Shown here: positions 6,817-14,133 of the stretch, in pieces | Layout of the letters: every line of letters starts with the position of its first letter | How positions within the stretch are numbered: position 1 is the stretch's first letter | From: Cardiobacterium sp963553325 | GTDB lineage: Bacteria; Pseudomonadota; Gammaproteobacteria; Cardiobacteriales; Cardiobacteriaceae | Direction: 5' to 3' | NCBI GenBank assembly: GCA_963553325.1 | Contig: CAUVOF010000017.1 | Location: 1-26,383, forward strand | Length of the DNA stretch: 26,383 bases | Made by a program: the position numbers and the translations under genes | The notes under the pieces: model-generated | Databases searched by the model: none | Told to the model about the DNA's origin: nothing | The model's input: only the letters and a program-made list of their open reading frames with translations

Positions 6817-7831
6817 AGCCGAGGATTTCCGTGCTGACGGGTTGGGTTTGCAGCCAGGCGACGGCGTCGGCGGTGCGTGTGGCATCGCCGAGGATTTCGG
6901 CAACGATGAGGCCGATGGCGGTCTGGCCGATGTGTTCGATTTTCGCCTGGATGATGCTGACATTGACGTCAAAACGGCGGGCGATGCTGGAAAGCAGCGG
7001 TTCATCGACTTTGTTGCCGAGGAAGCGGATTTTGACGACGGGATGGATGCCGCCGGCGGTCAAGCGGCGCTGGTAACTTTCCGGCAGGTCAAAGCGCTGC
7101 GTCTGCGCGACGAAGCGCTGGCCGAGTTCGGACTGCGGCGCGGTGAAGAAGGTATCAACGTCGGCAGTCTCGACCAGTTGCCCGCCTTCGATGAGCGCGA
7201 CTTTGTGGCAAATCTGTTTTACCACTTCCATTTCGTGGGTAATCATCAGGATGGTGAGGCCGAGTTTCGCGTTGATGTCTTTCAGCAGGTTCAAGATATC
7301 TTCAGTGGTTTTTGGGTCAAGCGCCGAGGTGGCTTCGTCCGAGAGCAGCACTTGCGGCTCGGCGGCAAGGGCGCGGGCGATGGCGACGCGCTGTTTTTGC
7401 CCGCCAGAGAGTTGCGCCGGGTAATGGCTCGCTTTGTCTTCAAGGCCGGTCAGCGTGAGTAGCGGCAGTACTTTGCTGGCAATGGTTTTTTTGCTGGCGC
7501 CGACCAGTTCTAGCGGCAGGGCGATGTTGTCGTAAACGGTGCGGCTTGAGAGCAGGTTGAAGTGCTGGAATATCATACCGATTTTGTGCCGTGCCTGCAG
7601 CAGGGCGGCGGGTGGCAGCGCGGTGAGCTCGCGCCCGGCGACGATGACGCGGCCGCTGTCCGGGCGTTCCAAGAGGTTGACGCAGCGGATGAGGGTGGAT
7701 TTGCCCGCACCGCTTTGGCCGACGACGCCGTAGATTTCGCCGGGGGCGACGTGCAGCGAGACGCCGCGCAGGGCGTGGATGTCGCGGCCTTTGTGATGAT
7801 AGGTTTTTCGTAGGTTTTCGAGGGTAATCAT
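6806..7831 (-). CDS. metN: Methionine ABC transporter ATPase MetN
   Basis: The 341-residue ATPase powers methionine import. The nucleotide-binding domain shows Walker A GQSGAGKST (about 38-46), the Q-loop 'MIFQHFNLL', the signature LSGGQKQR (about 141-148), Walker B 'VLLSDEATSALD' and the switch histidine in 'MITHEM'. The C-terminal NIL domain (about 265-341) binds methionine and in relatives mediates inhibition of transport by internal methionine. It is the first gene of metNIQ. A TATAAT lies 24 bp upstream of the ATG. No tandem MetJ boxes (AGACGTCT) were seen, so MetJ-type control is not supported. Confidence 0.95.
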   Translation of the reverse strand: MITLENLRKTYHHKGRDIHALRGVSLHVAPGEIYGVVGQSGAGKSTLIRCVNLLERPDSGRVIVAGRELTALPPAALLQARHKIGMIFQHFNLLSSRTVYDNIALPLELVGASKKTIASKVLPLLTLTGLEDKASHYPAQLSGGQKQRVAIARALAAEPQVLLSDEATSALDPKTTEDILNLLKDINAKLGLTILMITHEMEVVKQICHKVALIEGGQLVETADVDTFFTAPQSELGQRFVAQTQRFDLPESYQRRLTAGGIHPVVKIRFLGNKVDEPLLSSIARRFDVNVSIIQAKIEHIGQTAIGLIVAEILGDATRTADAVAWLQTQPVSTEILGYVE

Positions 7832-7854
7832 GGGGAATTCCGTGTGGACGGGCG

Positions 7855-7929
7855 ATTATAGTCGCGCGTTTGCGCAGGCGGTATGAAAGGTTTTCATGGC
7901 GGGCTGAAGATTTGTCATGAATGAGACAA
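7855..7929. promoter_or_regulatory. metN promoter region with inverted repeats
   Basis: On the minus strand a perfect -10 TATAAT (7855-7860) points toward metN, with no convincing -35. Upstream are two small inverted repeats: ATGAAA-GGT-TTTCAT (7883-7897) and TTGTC/GACAA (7912-7916 and 7925-7929). They sit between divergent metN and cutA and could bind a regulator of metNIQ, but no known site is recognised. Confidence 0.4.
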
Positions 7930-7958
7930 TATCTTGCCCAAATTTGTGAGGATTTTTA

Positions 7959-8294
7959 ATGAACGATGAACTCTGTGTGGTGCTTTGCACCGCACCCGAC
8001 CACGCCAGCGCCACGCGCATCGGCGAGACGCTATTGCAGGAACGCCTTGCCGCCTGCGTCCAGTACGAGGCGATTCGCAGCCAATACTGGTGGCAGGGCG
8101 AACTTTGCACAGACGACGAAGTGCGCCTGACCATCAAAACGCAGCGCGCGCTGTACGATGCGGTCGAAGCGGCAATTCACCGCCTGCATCCGTATGACTG
8201 CCCGCAAGTGCTGTGTCTTGCGGTAGCGGCGGCGAGCGCGGCGTATCAGGCGTGGGCGCTGGCGGCATTGACGGCGCAAGACAAATCTCAATGA
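7959..8294 (+). CDS. cutA: CutA1 divalent-cation tolerance protein
   Basis: The 111-residue product has the complete CutA1 pattern: a 'VVLCTAPDHASATRIGETLLQERLAACVQY' N-terminal strand-helix with the usual LAAC, then 'SQYWWQGELCTDDEVRLTIKTQ' and 'HPYDCPQVLCL' corresponding to the conserved HPY(E/D)xPE segment. CutA1 forms a ferredoxin-like trimer and was linked in E. coli to copper tolerance; its exact function is still debated. GAGG sits 8 bases before the ATG. It is transcribed divergently from metNIQ, and the next gene begins 54 bp downstream. HPYDCPQV replaces the commoner HPYE(V/T)PEI ending. Confidence 0.92.
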   Translation: MNDELCVVLCTAPDHASATRIGETLLQERLAACVQYEAIRSQYWWQGELCTDDEVRLTIKTQRALYDAVEAAIHRLHPYDCPQVLCLAVAAASAAYQAWALAALTAQDKSQ

Positions 8295-8348
8295 ATGCAG
8301 ATTTTGTGCCGCCTATACTGCCTGCTCTTTTAACCACCGGAGCCAACC

Positions 8349-8963
8349 ATGCAAGAAACCTTCCCCGATTTTTTCGCCCAAGCCCCCGTACTGCGCCTGC
8401 GCGACCCGCTCGCGCAATTCCTCGGCGCCGCTGCCGACGGCTATCTCGAATACCACTATGTCGATGCGGTGCGCCTCGCTGGCCATTCCTGCCCGACCGT
8501 CGCCGGCGCCTATCTCTTGACGCTGCGCGGTCTGCGCGCCCTCTACGGCGACGAGCTGCCCGAACGCGGCGGCGTTGAAGTACAAATGCGCGATGCGCGC
8601 GACAGCGGCACCACCGGCGTTATCGCTGCCGTTGCTACCCTGCTCACCGGCGCGGCAGCGGAAACCGGTTTTGGCGGCATCGGCGCAATGGGGCGTTTCC
8701 GCCGCCGTGGTCTGCTTTCTTTTGATGCGCCCATTCGCGGCCTGATGGCGCTGGCTCGCGTTGATAACGGTGCGCGGGTTGAGCTCGAACTCAACGCCGG
8801 CATCGTTCCCTTCCCGACAGAAATGCAGGCGCTGATGCCGTTGGCGGTGAGCGGCCGCGCGGATGCGGCAGAACTCGCCCGCTTCGGCGAGCTGTGGCAA
8901 AGCCGCGTGCGCGTGATGCTGCTTGAGCATGCCGATGACGCGGAGATGTTGCAGATTCTTTGA
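8349..8963 (+). CDS. FmdE-like domain protein
   Basis: The 204-residue protein resembles the FmdE (formylmethanofuran dehydrogenase subunit E) domain family. The core is 'YLEYHYVDAVRLAGHSCPTVAGAYLL', with AGHSCPT at 44-50 and Cys48 as a likely metal or catalytic residue. A Gly-rich stretch follows ('TGFGGIGAMGRFRRRGLLSF'). Stand-alone FmdE-like proteins occur in many bacteria without methanofuran and their role is unknown; metal or molybdenum-linked roles have been suggested by context in other genomes. GGAG precedes the ATG. A TATACT at 8314-8319 could be a -10 but lacks a -35. No signal peptide. Confidence 0.7.
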   Translation: MQETFPDFFAQAPVLRLRDPLAQFLGAAADGYLEYHYVDAVRLAGHSCPTVAGAYLLTLRGLRALYGDELPERGGVEVQMRDARDSGTTGVIAAVATLLTGAAAETGFGGIGAMGRFRRRGLLSFDAPIRGLMALARVDNGARVELELNAGIVPFPTEMQALMPLAVSGRADAAELARFGELWQSRVRVMLLEHADDAEMLQIL

Positions 8964-8971
8964 GGAAATGA

Positions 8972-8993
8972 CGCACCCGCTACGGCGGGTGCG
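8972..8993. terminator. Strong hairpin without T-run between FmdE-like gene and hicA
   Basis: CGCACCCGC (8972-8980) pairs with GCGGGTGCG (8985-8993) around TACG. No poly-T follows, so it is either a weak or factor-assisted terminator or an RNA structure just ahead of the hicA ribosome site (AGGAAAGGAAC). Confidence 0.4.
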
Positions 8994-9010
8994 CATATGA
9001 GGAAAGGAAC

Positions 9011-9193
9011 GTGCCAGTTAGCGGAAAAGAAATGTTAAAACGCGCGCTTGCCAAGGGCTGGATATTGCTGCGCGTCAATGGTAGCCACCACATCCTGCAA
9101 AAGGATGGAGAACAAATTATTATTCCTGTGCATGGCAATAAGGACCTCAAAAAAGGATTGGAATCCAGCCTGCGTAAACAAATTGGAGACTGA
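9011..9193 (+). CDS. hicA: HicA-type mRNA interferase toxin
   Basis: The 60-residue product is a full-length HicA toxin of the double-stranded-RNA-binding-like fold. It has 'SGKEMLKRALAKGWILLRVNGSHHIL' with the catalytic histidine in GSHH (24-27), then 'IIIPVHGNKDLKKGLESSLRKQIG'. HicA cleaves mRNA and is held in check by HicB. Translation starts at GTG (9011) behind a good AGGAAAGGA site; no in-frame ATG gives the full fold. Its stop is 1 base before the hicB ATG, so the two are coupled. The gene is AT-richer than its neighbours, suggesting acquisition. Confidence 0.9.
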   Translation: MPVSGKEMLKRALAKGWILLRVNGSHHILQKDGEQIIIPVHGNKDLKKGLESSLRKQIGD

Positions 9194-9194
9194 A

Positions 9195-9455
9195 ATGTAT
9201 TATCCGGTTGTATTTTCATGGGATGGCGAGGGCTATCAAATCTATGCGCCCGATGTTAAAGGGGCAAATGCCTATAGCGAGGGCAATAATCTGGAAGCTG
9301 CCATGCACACCGCACAATGGGCGTTGTCTGCGATGCTTACCGCCAATTATCAGGATTACCCGCCCGCAAGCCGCCAAGAGGATATTGATCTGCATGAATC
9401 CGATGATTTTATTGTGATGGTGCAGGGAATACGCACCGTTGGCGAAGACGTGTAG
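9195..9455 (+). CDS. hicB: HicB antitoxin, N-terminal domain only (amber-truncated)
   Basis: The 86-residue product has the HicB RNase-H-like partial fold: 'YYPVVFSWDGEGYQIYAPDVKGANAYSEGNNLEAAMHTAQWAL', which binds and neutralises HicA, followed by 'ASRQEDIDLHESDDFIVMVQGI'. The ATG at 9195 lies 1 base after hicA; an upstream in-frame ATG at 9048 is inside hicA and was rejected. The frame ends at TAG (9453-9455), yet the same frame continues into a normal HicB C-terminal DNA-binding segment (next entry). The protein therefore probably still binds toxin but cannot repress its promoter, unless the amber codon is suppressed or is a sequencing error. Confidence 0.85.
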   Translation: MYYPVVFSWDGEGYQIYAPDVKGANAYSEGNNLEAAMHTAQWALSAMLTANYQDYPPASRQEDIDLHESDDFIVMVQGIRTVGEDV

Positions 9456-9563
9456 ATTACCCTTTCCATGCCCGATTACGTTCTCTCTGCCATTGATGAA
9501 GCCGCCAGCCGCCAAGGCATTAGCCGCGCGGCTTATATTGCCAATCTGGCGCTTAGGCATTGA
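9456..9563 (+). pseudogene. Detached HicB C-terminal ribbon-helix-helix segment
   Basis: Directly after the amber codon, in the same frame, 35 codons read ITLSMPDYVLSAIDEAASRQ and then GISRAAYIANLALRH before TGA. This is the pattern of the HicB C-terminal DNA-binding domain (a 'V-N-V-T-L-P-E..L..ID..A...G.SRS.FL' type segment). Lys AAG or Gln CAG to TAG would explain the interruption by one base change. An internal ATG (MPDY) exists, but no ribosome site precedes it. Confidence 0.75.
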
Positions 9564-9567
9564 TATA

Positions 9568-9594
9568 GCGTTAGCGAAATTACGTTTATAACGC
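9568..9594. promoter_or_regulatory. Inverted repeat before the Xre-like gene
   Basis: GCGTTA (9568-9573) and TAACGC (9589-9594) form an inverted repeat ending exactly at the start codon of the Xre-type gene. This placement fits an autoregulatory operator, but no -10/-35 was recognised. Confidence 0.35.
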
Positions 9595-9867
9595 ATGAAC
9601 AAATATATCTCTGCTTTTGATGCTATCTGCGATAGCCCACAACAAGCTGCCAATCTTCGTTTGCGCGCTGAATTGATGCGCCACATTAGTGAGACAGTAA
9701 GCAAAAGAAACTGGACAGAAAAACAAGCCGCAGAATATTGCGGTATCACGCAAACAGATATGGCAGATTTGCTCAATGGCAAAATTGATGCCTTTCCTTT
9801 AGATATTTTGGTTGATATTCACACCCAATTGGGTGAAGAAATTACCCTACAATTTCAGCCTGCTTGA
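9595..9867 (+). CDS. Xre-family HTH antitoxin-like protein, no partner toxin seen
   Basis: The 90-residue protein has 'SPQQAANLRLRAELMRHISETV' followed by an Xre-type helix-turn-helix ('WTEKQAAEYCGITQTDMADLLNGKIDAFPLDILVDI'). This layout is typical of HigA-like antitoxins and small phage-type regulators that normally follow a RelE/Gp49-type toxin gene. None is present: directly upstream is the hicB remnant, and downstream is terD. It may be an orphan antitoxin, a solitary regulator, or a remnant of a lost pair. The ribosome site is weak. Base composition matches the adjacent AT-richer hic genes, so these probably form one acquired islet. Confidence 0.75.
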   Translation: MNKYISAFDAICDSPQQAANLRLRAELMRHISETVSKRNWTEKQAAEYCGITQTDMADLLNGKIDAFPLDILVDIHTQLGEEITLQFQPA

Positions 9868-9990
9868 ATGATAAAACCGCAAAAACAATTCCACCGCTTG
9901 GCTACTGGCGCACCCTACCAATCGCCGATATAATCCGCGTTGCAGTATTCCTGCAAAATTCTTTTCTTTTCAAAACACAGGAGAATTTCT

Positions 9991-10566
9991 ATGGCCATCA
10001 GTCTGCAAAAAGGCGGCAACGTCAGCCTGAGCAAAGAAGCCCCCAGCATGCAAAAAATGATTATTGGCCTTGGTTGGGACGTACGCGCCACCGACGGTGC
10101 CGATTTTGACCTGGACGGCAGCGCCTTCCTGCTTGGTGCCAATGGCAAAGTGCGTTCCGACGCCGATTTCATTTTCTACAACCAGACGACATCCGCAGAC
10201 GGCAGCATCACCCACACCGGCGACAACCGCACCGGTGAAGGTGAAGGCGACGACGAAGCCATCGTCGTTGAGCTGGGCAAGGTGCCGGCAGACATCGAAA
10301 AAATCGCAGTCGCCGTTACCATCCACGATGCCGAGGCGCGTGGGCAGAATTTTGGCCAGGTTTCCAGCGCTTATATCCGCTGCGTTAATCAAGACAACAA
10401 CACCGAAATTGCCCGCTTTGACCTCTCTGAAGACGCTTCCGTCGAAACCGCGATGATTTTCGGCGAAATCTACCGTCATAACGGCGAGTGGAAATTCAAG
10501 GCAATCGGCCAAGGTTTCAAAGGCGGCCTCGGCCCGCTTGCGCAAAACTACGGCGTCAATATCTAA
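9991..10566 (+). CDS. terD: TerD-family stress/tellurium resistance protein
   Basis: The 191-residue protein shows the TerD pattern throughout: 'ISLQKGGNVSLSKEAPSMQKMIIGLGWD', 'FDLDGSAFLLGANGKV', 'DFIFYNQ' and 'DNRTGEGEGDDE', with the acidic residues that bind calcium in the family, then 'FGEIYRHNGEWKFKAIGQGF'. TerD-type proteins are cytoplasmic Ca2+-binding proteins tied to tellurite, phage and envelope-stress responses. The start at 9991 has AGGAG upstream; an earlier in-frame ATG at 9940 adds 17 unrelated residues. A TATAAT lies at 9929-9934. No other ter genes (terA/B/C/E/F) are nearby; the next gene is an AIM24-type protein. Confidence 0.92.
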   Translation: MAISLQKGGNVSLSKEAPSMQKMIIGLGWDVRATDGADFDLDGSAFLLGANGKVRSDADFIFYNQTTSADGSITHTGDNRTGEGEGDDEAIVVELGKVPADIEKIAVAVTIHDAEARGQNFGQVSSAYIRCVNQDNNTEIARFDLSEDASVETAMIFGEIYRHNGEWKFKAIGQGFKGGLGPLAQNYGVNI

Positions 10567-10583
10567 ACGTCGCCACCGACAAG

Positions 10584-10608
10584 GCTGCCCCCAGTGGGCA
10601 GCTTTTTT
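10584..10608 (+). terminator. Intrinsic terminator after terD
   Basis: GCTGCCC (10584-10590) pairs with GGGCAGC (10596-10602) around CCAGT and is followed by six T. It lies 17 bp after the terD stop and only 22 bp before the next start codon, so the next gene depends on read-through or on an unrecognised promoter. Confidence 0.8.
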
Positions 10609-10630
10609 GCATCTTTAACCAGGAATAACC

Positions 10631-11317
10631 ATGCCAATTTTTTCCGTAACCGGTGAACACGACCCCTTCCTTCACGTCAGCCTGAGCCAGGGCGAAACCA
10701 TTCATTGTGAAAGCGATGCGATGGTGATGATGGAAGCCAACCTCGAGCTGCGCGGCCGCATGCAGGGCGGATTTTTAAGCGCGCTCACCCGCCGCCTTGC
10801 CAACGGCGAGAGTTTTTTCCAGCAGCAAATCAGCGCAGTGCGCGGCGGCGGCGATTGTCTGCTCGCGCCGATGATGCCGGGCGGCATTGAGGTGCTGGAT
10901 GTCGGTAGAACGCAGTACAAATTGAACGACGGCGCCTATCTCGCCGCCAGCGAGGGCGTGCAGCTCACCGCCAAGATGCAAAGCATCGGCAACGCGCTCT
11001 TTGCCGGCACCGGTGGCTTTTTTATCGGCCAGACCGCCGGCGAGGGGCAGTTGGTGATTAACGGCTTTGGCTCGCTCTTTACTTTGGATGTAACCGATGC
11101 CAGCCCGGTTACGATTGACAACGGCCACGTTATCGCCTGGGACAGCACGCTGCGCTATGAGATTTCGGTGACGACCGGCGAGAGTCGCGGCATGCTCGGC
11201 AATCTGGTCAATAGCGTTACCAGCGGCGAGGCGGTGGTGTTGAAATTCAGCGGCAACGGCAAGGTGGTTCTCTGTTCGCGCAACGCGGGCAGCTTCCGCG
11301 CATGGGCGAAGCAGTGA
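10631..11317 (+). CDS. AIM24 / TIGR00266 family protein
   Basis: The 228-residue protein belongs to the TIGR00266/AIM24 family of beta-strand-rich proteins. It opens 'FSVTGEHDPFLHVSLSQGETIHCESDAMVMM', with 'SGEAVVLKFSGNGKVVLCSRN' near the end, both family hallmarks. Gly-rich strands repeat throughout ('GTGGFFIGQTAGEGQLVINGFGSLF'). The function is unknown; it has no signal peptide or membrane segment. AGGA precedes the ATG. Its pairing with terD may reflect a shared stress role (inference). A 20-bp-arm hairpin ends the gene. Confidence 0.85.
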   Translation: MPIFSVTGEHDPFLHVSLSQGETIHCESDAMVMMEANLELRGRMQGGFLSALTRRLANGESFFQQQISAVRGGGDCLLAPMMPGGIEVLDVGRTQYKLNDGAYLAASEGVQLTAKMQSIGNALFAGTGGFFIGQTAGEGQLVINGFGSLFTLDVTDASPVTIDNGHVIAWDSTLRYEISVTTGESRGMLGNLVNSVTSGEAVVLKFSGNGKVVLCSRNAGSFRAWAKQ

Positions 11318-11323
11318 AGGACA

Positions 11324-11367
11324 CGCGGATAAAAAAATCGGGCAAGCGCCCGATTTTTTTATCCGCG
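11324..11367. terminator. Very long perfect bidirectional terminator
   Basis: Perfect 20-bp arms (11324-11343 and 11348-11367) close on an AAGC loop. The inner GC part is ATCGGGC/GCCCGAT, flanked by seven A/T pairs and an outer CGCGGAT/ATCCGCG clamp. It separates the convergent AIM24-type gene and hom, and serves both. Confidence 0.92.
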
Positions 11368-11377
11368 CGCTCGGCGC

Positions 11378-12688
11378 TTATTCGATGTTCTCGACGCGGA
11401 TGCGTTTGACCGCGCCAGAGACGGCGGGTAGAGCGGCAAGTTGTTCGCAGGCGAGGTTCATCTGCGCTTCGTCAACCACTTCGGTGAGCAGCACCAGCGG
11501 GATGTGGCCGTTGTGTTTGCGGTGGTTTTTCTGGCTGACGGAGTTGATGGAGATGTGGTTGTCGGCAAGGATGCGGGTGATGTCGGCCAGCACGCCGGCG
11601 CGGTCGGCGACGGTCAGGCGCAGGTAGTAGGCGCTGCGATAGGCCTGTGGCGGCAGTACCGGCAGGCTGTTGCGGTCGTGGATTTGGCTGTAGCCGAATT
11701 CGGCGAGGCGGTCTTCGCCTTTGAGGTTGAGTTCGCGCACGACGTCGATGAGGTCGGCAACGACTGCCGAGGCGGTCGGCAGTTTGCCTGCGCCGGGACC
11801 GTAGTAGAGGCTGTTGCCGACGGCGTTGCCTTGTACTTGCACCGCGTTCATCACGCCATTGACGCTGGCAATCAGCGCGTTTTGTGGGACGAGCGTCGGG
11901 TGGACGCGGATTTCCACGCCGTTATCGCGGCGCACGGCGAGGCCTAAGTGCTTGATGCTGTAGCCGAGTTCGGCGGCGTCCTGGATGTCTTCCGGGGTGA
12001 GGGCGTTGATGCCTTCGATGTGGACGCTGTCGAATTGCAGCGGGATGCCAAAGGCGATAGAGGCGAGGATGGTGATTTTGTGCGCGGCGTCGGTGCCGTT
12101 GATGTCAAAGGACGGGTCGGCTTCGGCGTAACCCAACGCCTGCGCTTCTTTGAGGACGTCAGCGAAGTCGCGCCCTTTTTGCGCCATTTCGCTGAGGATG
12201 TAGTTGCTGGTGCCGTTGATGATGCCGGCAACGCGCTTGACTTCGTTGCCGCTCATCCCTTCGCGCAGCACTTTGATGACCGGGATGCCGCCAGCGACCG
12301 CCGCCTCGAAGGTGAGTTCCAGGCCTTTTTCGCGCGCCAAGGCAAAGAGGGCTTCGCCGTGTTTGGCAATCAGCGCTTTGTTGGCGGTGATGACGTGTTT
12401 GCCGTTTTTCAGCGCGGTTTCTATCAGTTCGCGTGCCGGGTGCTCACCGCCTGCCAGCTCGATGATGATGTGGATTTCCGGGTCTTGCGCGAGCGCCATC
12501 GCGTCGGTAGTGCAGCTGAAGGGCAGGGCGCTGGTGTCGCTGTCGCGCCAGTCGCGGCGGGCGACGCTTTTTACTTGCAGGTGGTAGCCGCAGCGGCGTT
12601 CGATTTCCCGCGCGTTTTTTTGCAGAACTTCGACGACTCCCTGGCCGACGGTGCCGTATCCGATGATGCCGATGGCGACGCTTTTCAC
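11378..12688 (-). CDS. hom: Homoserine dehydrogenase
   Basis: The 436-residue monofunctional enzyme reduces aspartate semialdehyde to homoserine, the branch toward threonine and methionine. The NAD(P)-binding GYGTVGQGV is at residues 10-18. The catalytic region has 'TANKALIAKHG', 'AAVAGGIPVIKVLREG', 'GIINGTSNYIL' and 'EADPSFDINGTDAAHKI'. A C-terminal ACT domain (about 350-430, 'RLTVADRAGVLADITRIL') is the threonine-feedback module in relatives. There is no aspartokinase fusion. It starts at GTG (12688) with CAGGAAAC upstream and has its own strong promoter. asd, the preceding step, is encoded at 23414; metNIQ imports the end product methionine. Confidence 0.95.
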   Translation of the reverse strand: MKSVAIGIIGYGTVGQGVVEVLQKNAREIERRCGYHLQVKSVARRDWRDSDTSALPFSCTTDAMALAQDPEIHIIIELAGGEHPARELIETALKNGKHVITANKALIAKHGEALFALAREKGLELTFEAAVAGGIPVIKVLREGMSGNEVKRVAGIINGTSNYILSEMAQKGRDFADVLKEAQALGYAEADPSFDINGTDAAHKITILASIAFGIPLQFDSVHIEGINALTPEDIQDAAELGYSIKHLGLAVRRDNGVEIRVHPTLVPQNALIASVNGVMNAVQVQGNAVGNSLYYGPGAGKLPTASAVVADLIDVVRELNLKGEDRLAEFGYSQIHDRNSLPVLPPQAYRSAYYLRLTVADRAGVLADITRILADNHISINSVSQKNHRKHNGHIPLVLLTEVVDEAQMNLACEQLAALPAVSGAVKRIRVENIE

Positions 12689-12722
12689 TTTGTTTCCTGT
12701 AGGTTGGTTGAAAGAAGCGGCA

Positions 12723-12750
12723 AGTATAGTGGCGCTTTAAGGCGTGTCAA
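12723..12750 (-). promoter_or_regulatory. Sigma-70 promoter of hom
   Basis: On the minus strand a consensus TTGACA (12745-12750) is followed after 16 bp by TATACT (12723-12728). The -10 is 34 bp upstream of the GTG start, so hom is transcribed independently of the ClC gene behind it. Confidence 0.8.
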
Positions 12751-12762
12751 TCGGCGAAGCAG

Positions 12763-14127
12763 TCAGCCGTTTTCTGCCTGTATTCGCTGGCGAAAACGCG
12801 CGGCGGCCGCGTGGTAAAACGGCTTGGGCTGGATTTGCCGCGAGACGGGCGTGGCGATGAGGCAGGCGGTCATCAGCCAAATCAGCAGCGGTTGGCTGCC
12901 GGTCATTTCCATGACGACCACGGCGGCGGTTACCGGCGACTGCGTTGCGCCCGCGAGAAAGGCAGCGGTGCAGAGCAGCACCAGCAGGTTGTGGTCGGCC
13001 GCGCCGCCGGTCAGCACCCACAGCCCGCTGCCGATGCCCGCGCCGGTGGTCAGCGACGGGGTAAAAATGCCGCCAGCGATACCGCTCCAGTAGGTCGCCA
13101 CCGTCGCCAGCAGTTTGGCGATGCCGAAATGGTGCGGTTGCAGCACTTCGCCATCGAGCGCTTGCGCCACCGCGTGATAACCCGTGCCGTAGGTTTGCCC
13201 CTGCGTGTGCTGGCCAATGGCGGCGAGGACGATGCCAAGCAGCGCGGCAAACAGCAGCGGATGGCGCAGCAGCCAGCCGCGCAGGCAAGCGGGTGCGTAG
13301 CCAAGCGCGCCTTTGGCGAGCAGGCGGGCGAAAATACCACCAGCGATGCCGCAGACCACGCCGCACATCGCCACCCAAAACAGCATATGCGGCAGGGTGG
13401 TCGCGCCGACGTATTGCGGGAAATAGGGGTTGTTGCCCTTGATGGCGACAAGGATGAAGCCCGCCGCCAGCACGCCGAGCAGCAGGCGGCGTTCCCAGCG
13501 CAGGTGCAGGCCGCGCCCCAGTTCCTCAATGGCGAAAATAATTCCGGCAAGCGGTGCGTTGAACGCCGCTGCCAGCCCGCCTGCCGCGCCGGTGGCAATC
13601 AGTTCGTTGGCACTCAAACCGCTGAAGGCGAGACGGTGGCGGCGGCAGTACGCGCCCCAGGCGAGCATCACCGCCGCGCCAACCTGCACCGACGGGCCTT
13701 CGCGCCCGACCGAAGCGCCAATCAGCATGGCGAGGAAGGTCAGCGGGATTTTCCACAGCGTCTGCGGCCAGGCGATGAGGCGGTCTTTATTGGCGCTATA
13801 GGGCAGGCTGAGCGCAGCGATGACTTGCGGAATGCCGCTGCCGGCGACAAACGGCGCGTGTTTTTGCGTGAACCAAGCGAGCAGCATCATGCCAGGCGGC
13901 AGAATGAACCACGCCGCATACGGCCAGGCGGTCGTCCAAAGCTGGTTTTTGTCGAGCGCATAATCGGCAAGCGCGGCGAAGGTGAGCGAGGCAAGCGCCA
14001 CCAGCGTTGCGCCGATGAGCAGGCAGGAAAGCTCCAGCGTTTTGCGCGAAATGCGTGAAGACTGGCGCAGTTTTTTGTGGATGAAGGCGCGTAGGCGGGC
14101 GCTGCGCGCGGCGAGGGCGGGCAACAT
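12763..14127 (-). CDS. ClC-family chloride channel / H+-Cl- antiporter
   Basis: The 454-residue inner-membrane protein carries the ClC motifs: GSGIPQV (96-102), GREGPSVQ (141-148) with the external gating Glu143, 'AGIIFAIEELGR' with the acidic residues used on the proton path, and 'GGIFTPSL'. A tyrosine in 'KPFYHAAA' matches the central chloride-coordinating residue. Gating and internal glutamates are both present, which favours an antiporter. GSGIPQ differs from the usual GSGIPE. Length matches bacterial ClcA proteins without CBS domains. It starts 6 bp after the stop of the small exported protein gene, so the two are probably co-transcribed. In relatives ClC helps acid resistance. Confidence 0.93.
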   Translation of the reverse strand: MLPALAARSARLRAFIHKKLRQSSRISRKTLELSCLLIGATLVALASLTFAALADYALDKNQLWTTAWPYAAWFILPPGMMLLAWFTQKHAPFVAGSGIPQVIAALSLPYSANKDRLIAWPQTLWKIPLTFLAMLIGASVGREGPSVQVGAAVMLAWGAYCRRHRLAFSGLSANELIATGAAGGLAAAFNAPLAGIIFAIEELGRGLHLRWERRLLLGVLAAGFILVAIKGNNPYFPQYVGATTLPHMLFWVAMCGVVCGIAGGIFARLLAKGALGYAPACLRGWLLRHPLLFAALLGIVLAAIGQHTQGQTYGTGYHAVAQALDGEVLQPHHFGIAKLLATVATYWSGIAGGIFTPSLTTGAGIGSGLWVLTGGAADHNLLVLLCTAAFLAGATQSPVTAAVVVMEMTGSQPLLIWLMTACLIATPVSRQIQPKPFYHAAAARFRQRIQAENG

Positions 14128-14133
14128 GGCGGG

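Noticed and set aside
5572..6837. 421-codon plus-strand frame across metQ and metI
   Set aside because: Antisense shadow, Asp/Gly/Phe-rich; metQ and metI are unambiguous.
7832..7958. MetJ boxes or SAM riboswitch ahead of metN
   Set aside because: No tandem AGACGTCT-like boxes and no riboswitch-like conserved helices; only small unrelated inverted repeats.
9048..9194. Upstream extension of hicB
   Set aside because: The extra residues are the +1 frame of hicA and do not match HicB; ATG 9195 gives the family start.
12811..14058. 415-codon plus-strand frame across the ClC gene
   Set aside because: Antisense to a gene with full ClC motifs; Arg/Gln/Gly-rich with no recognisable domain.
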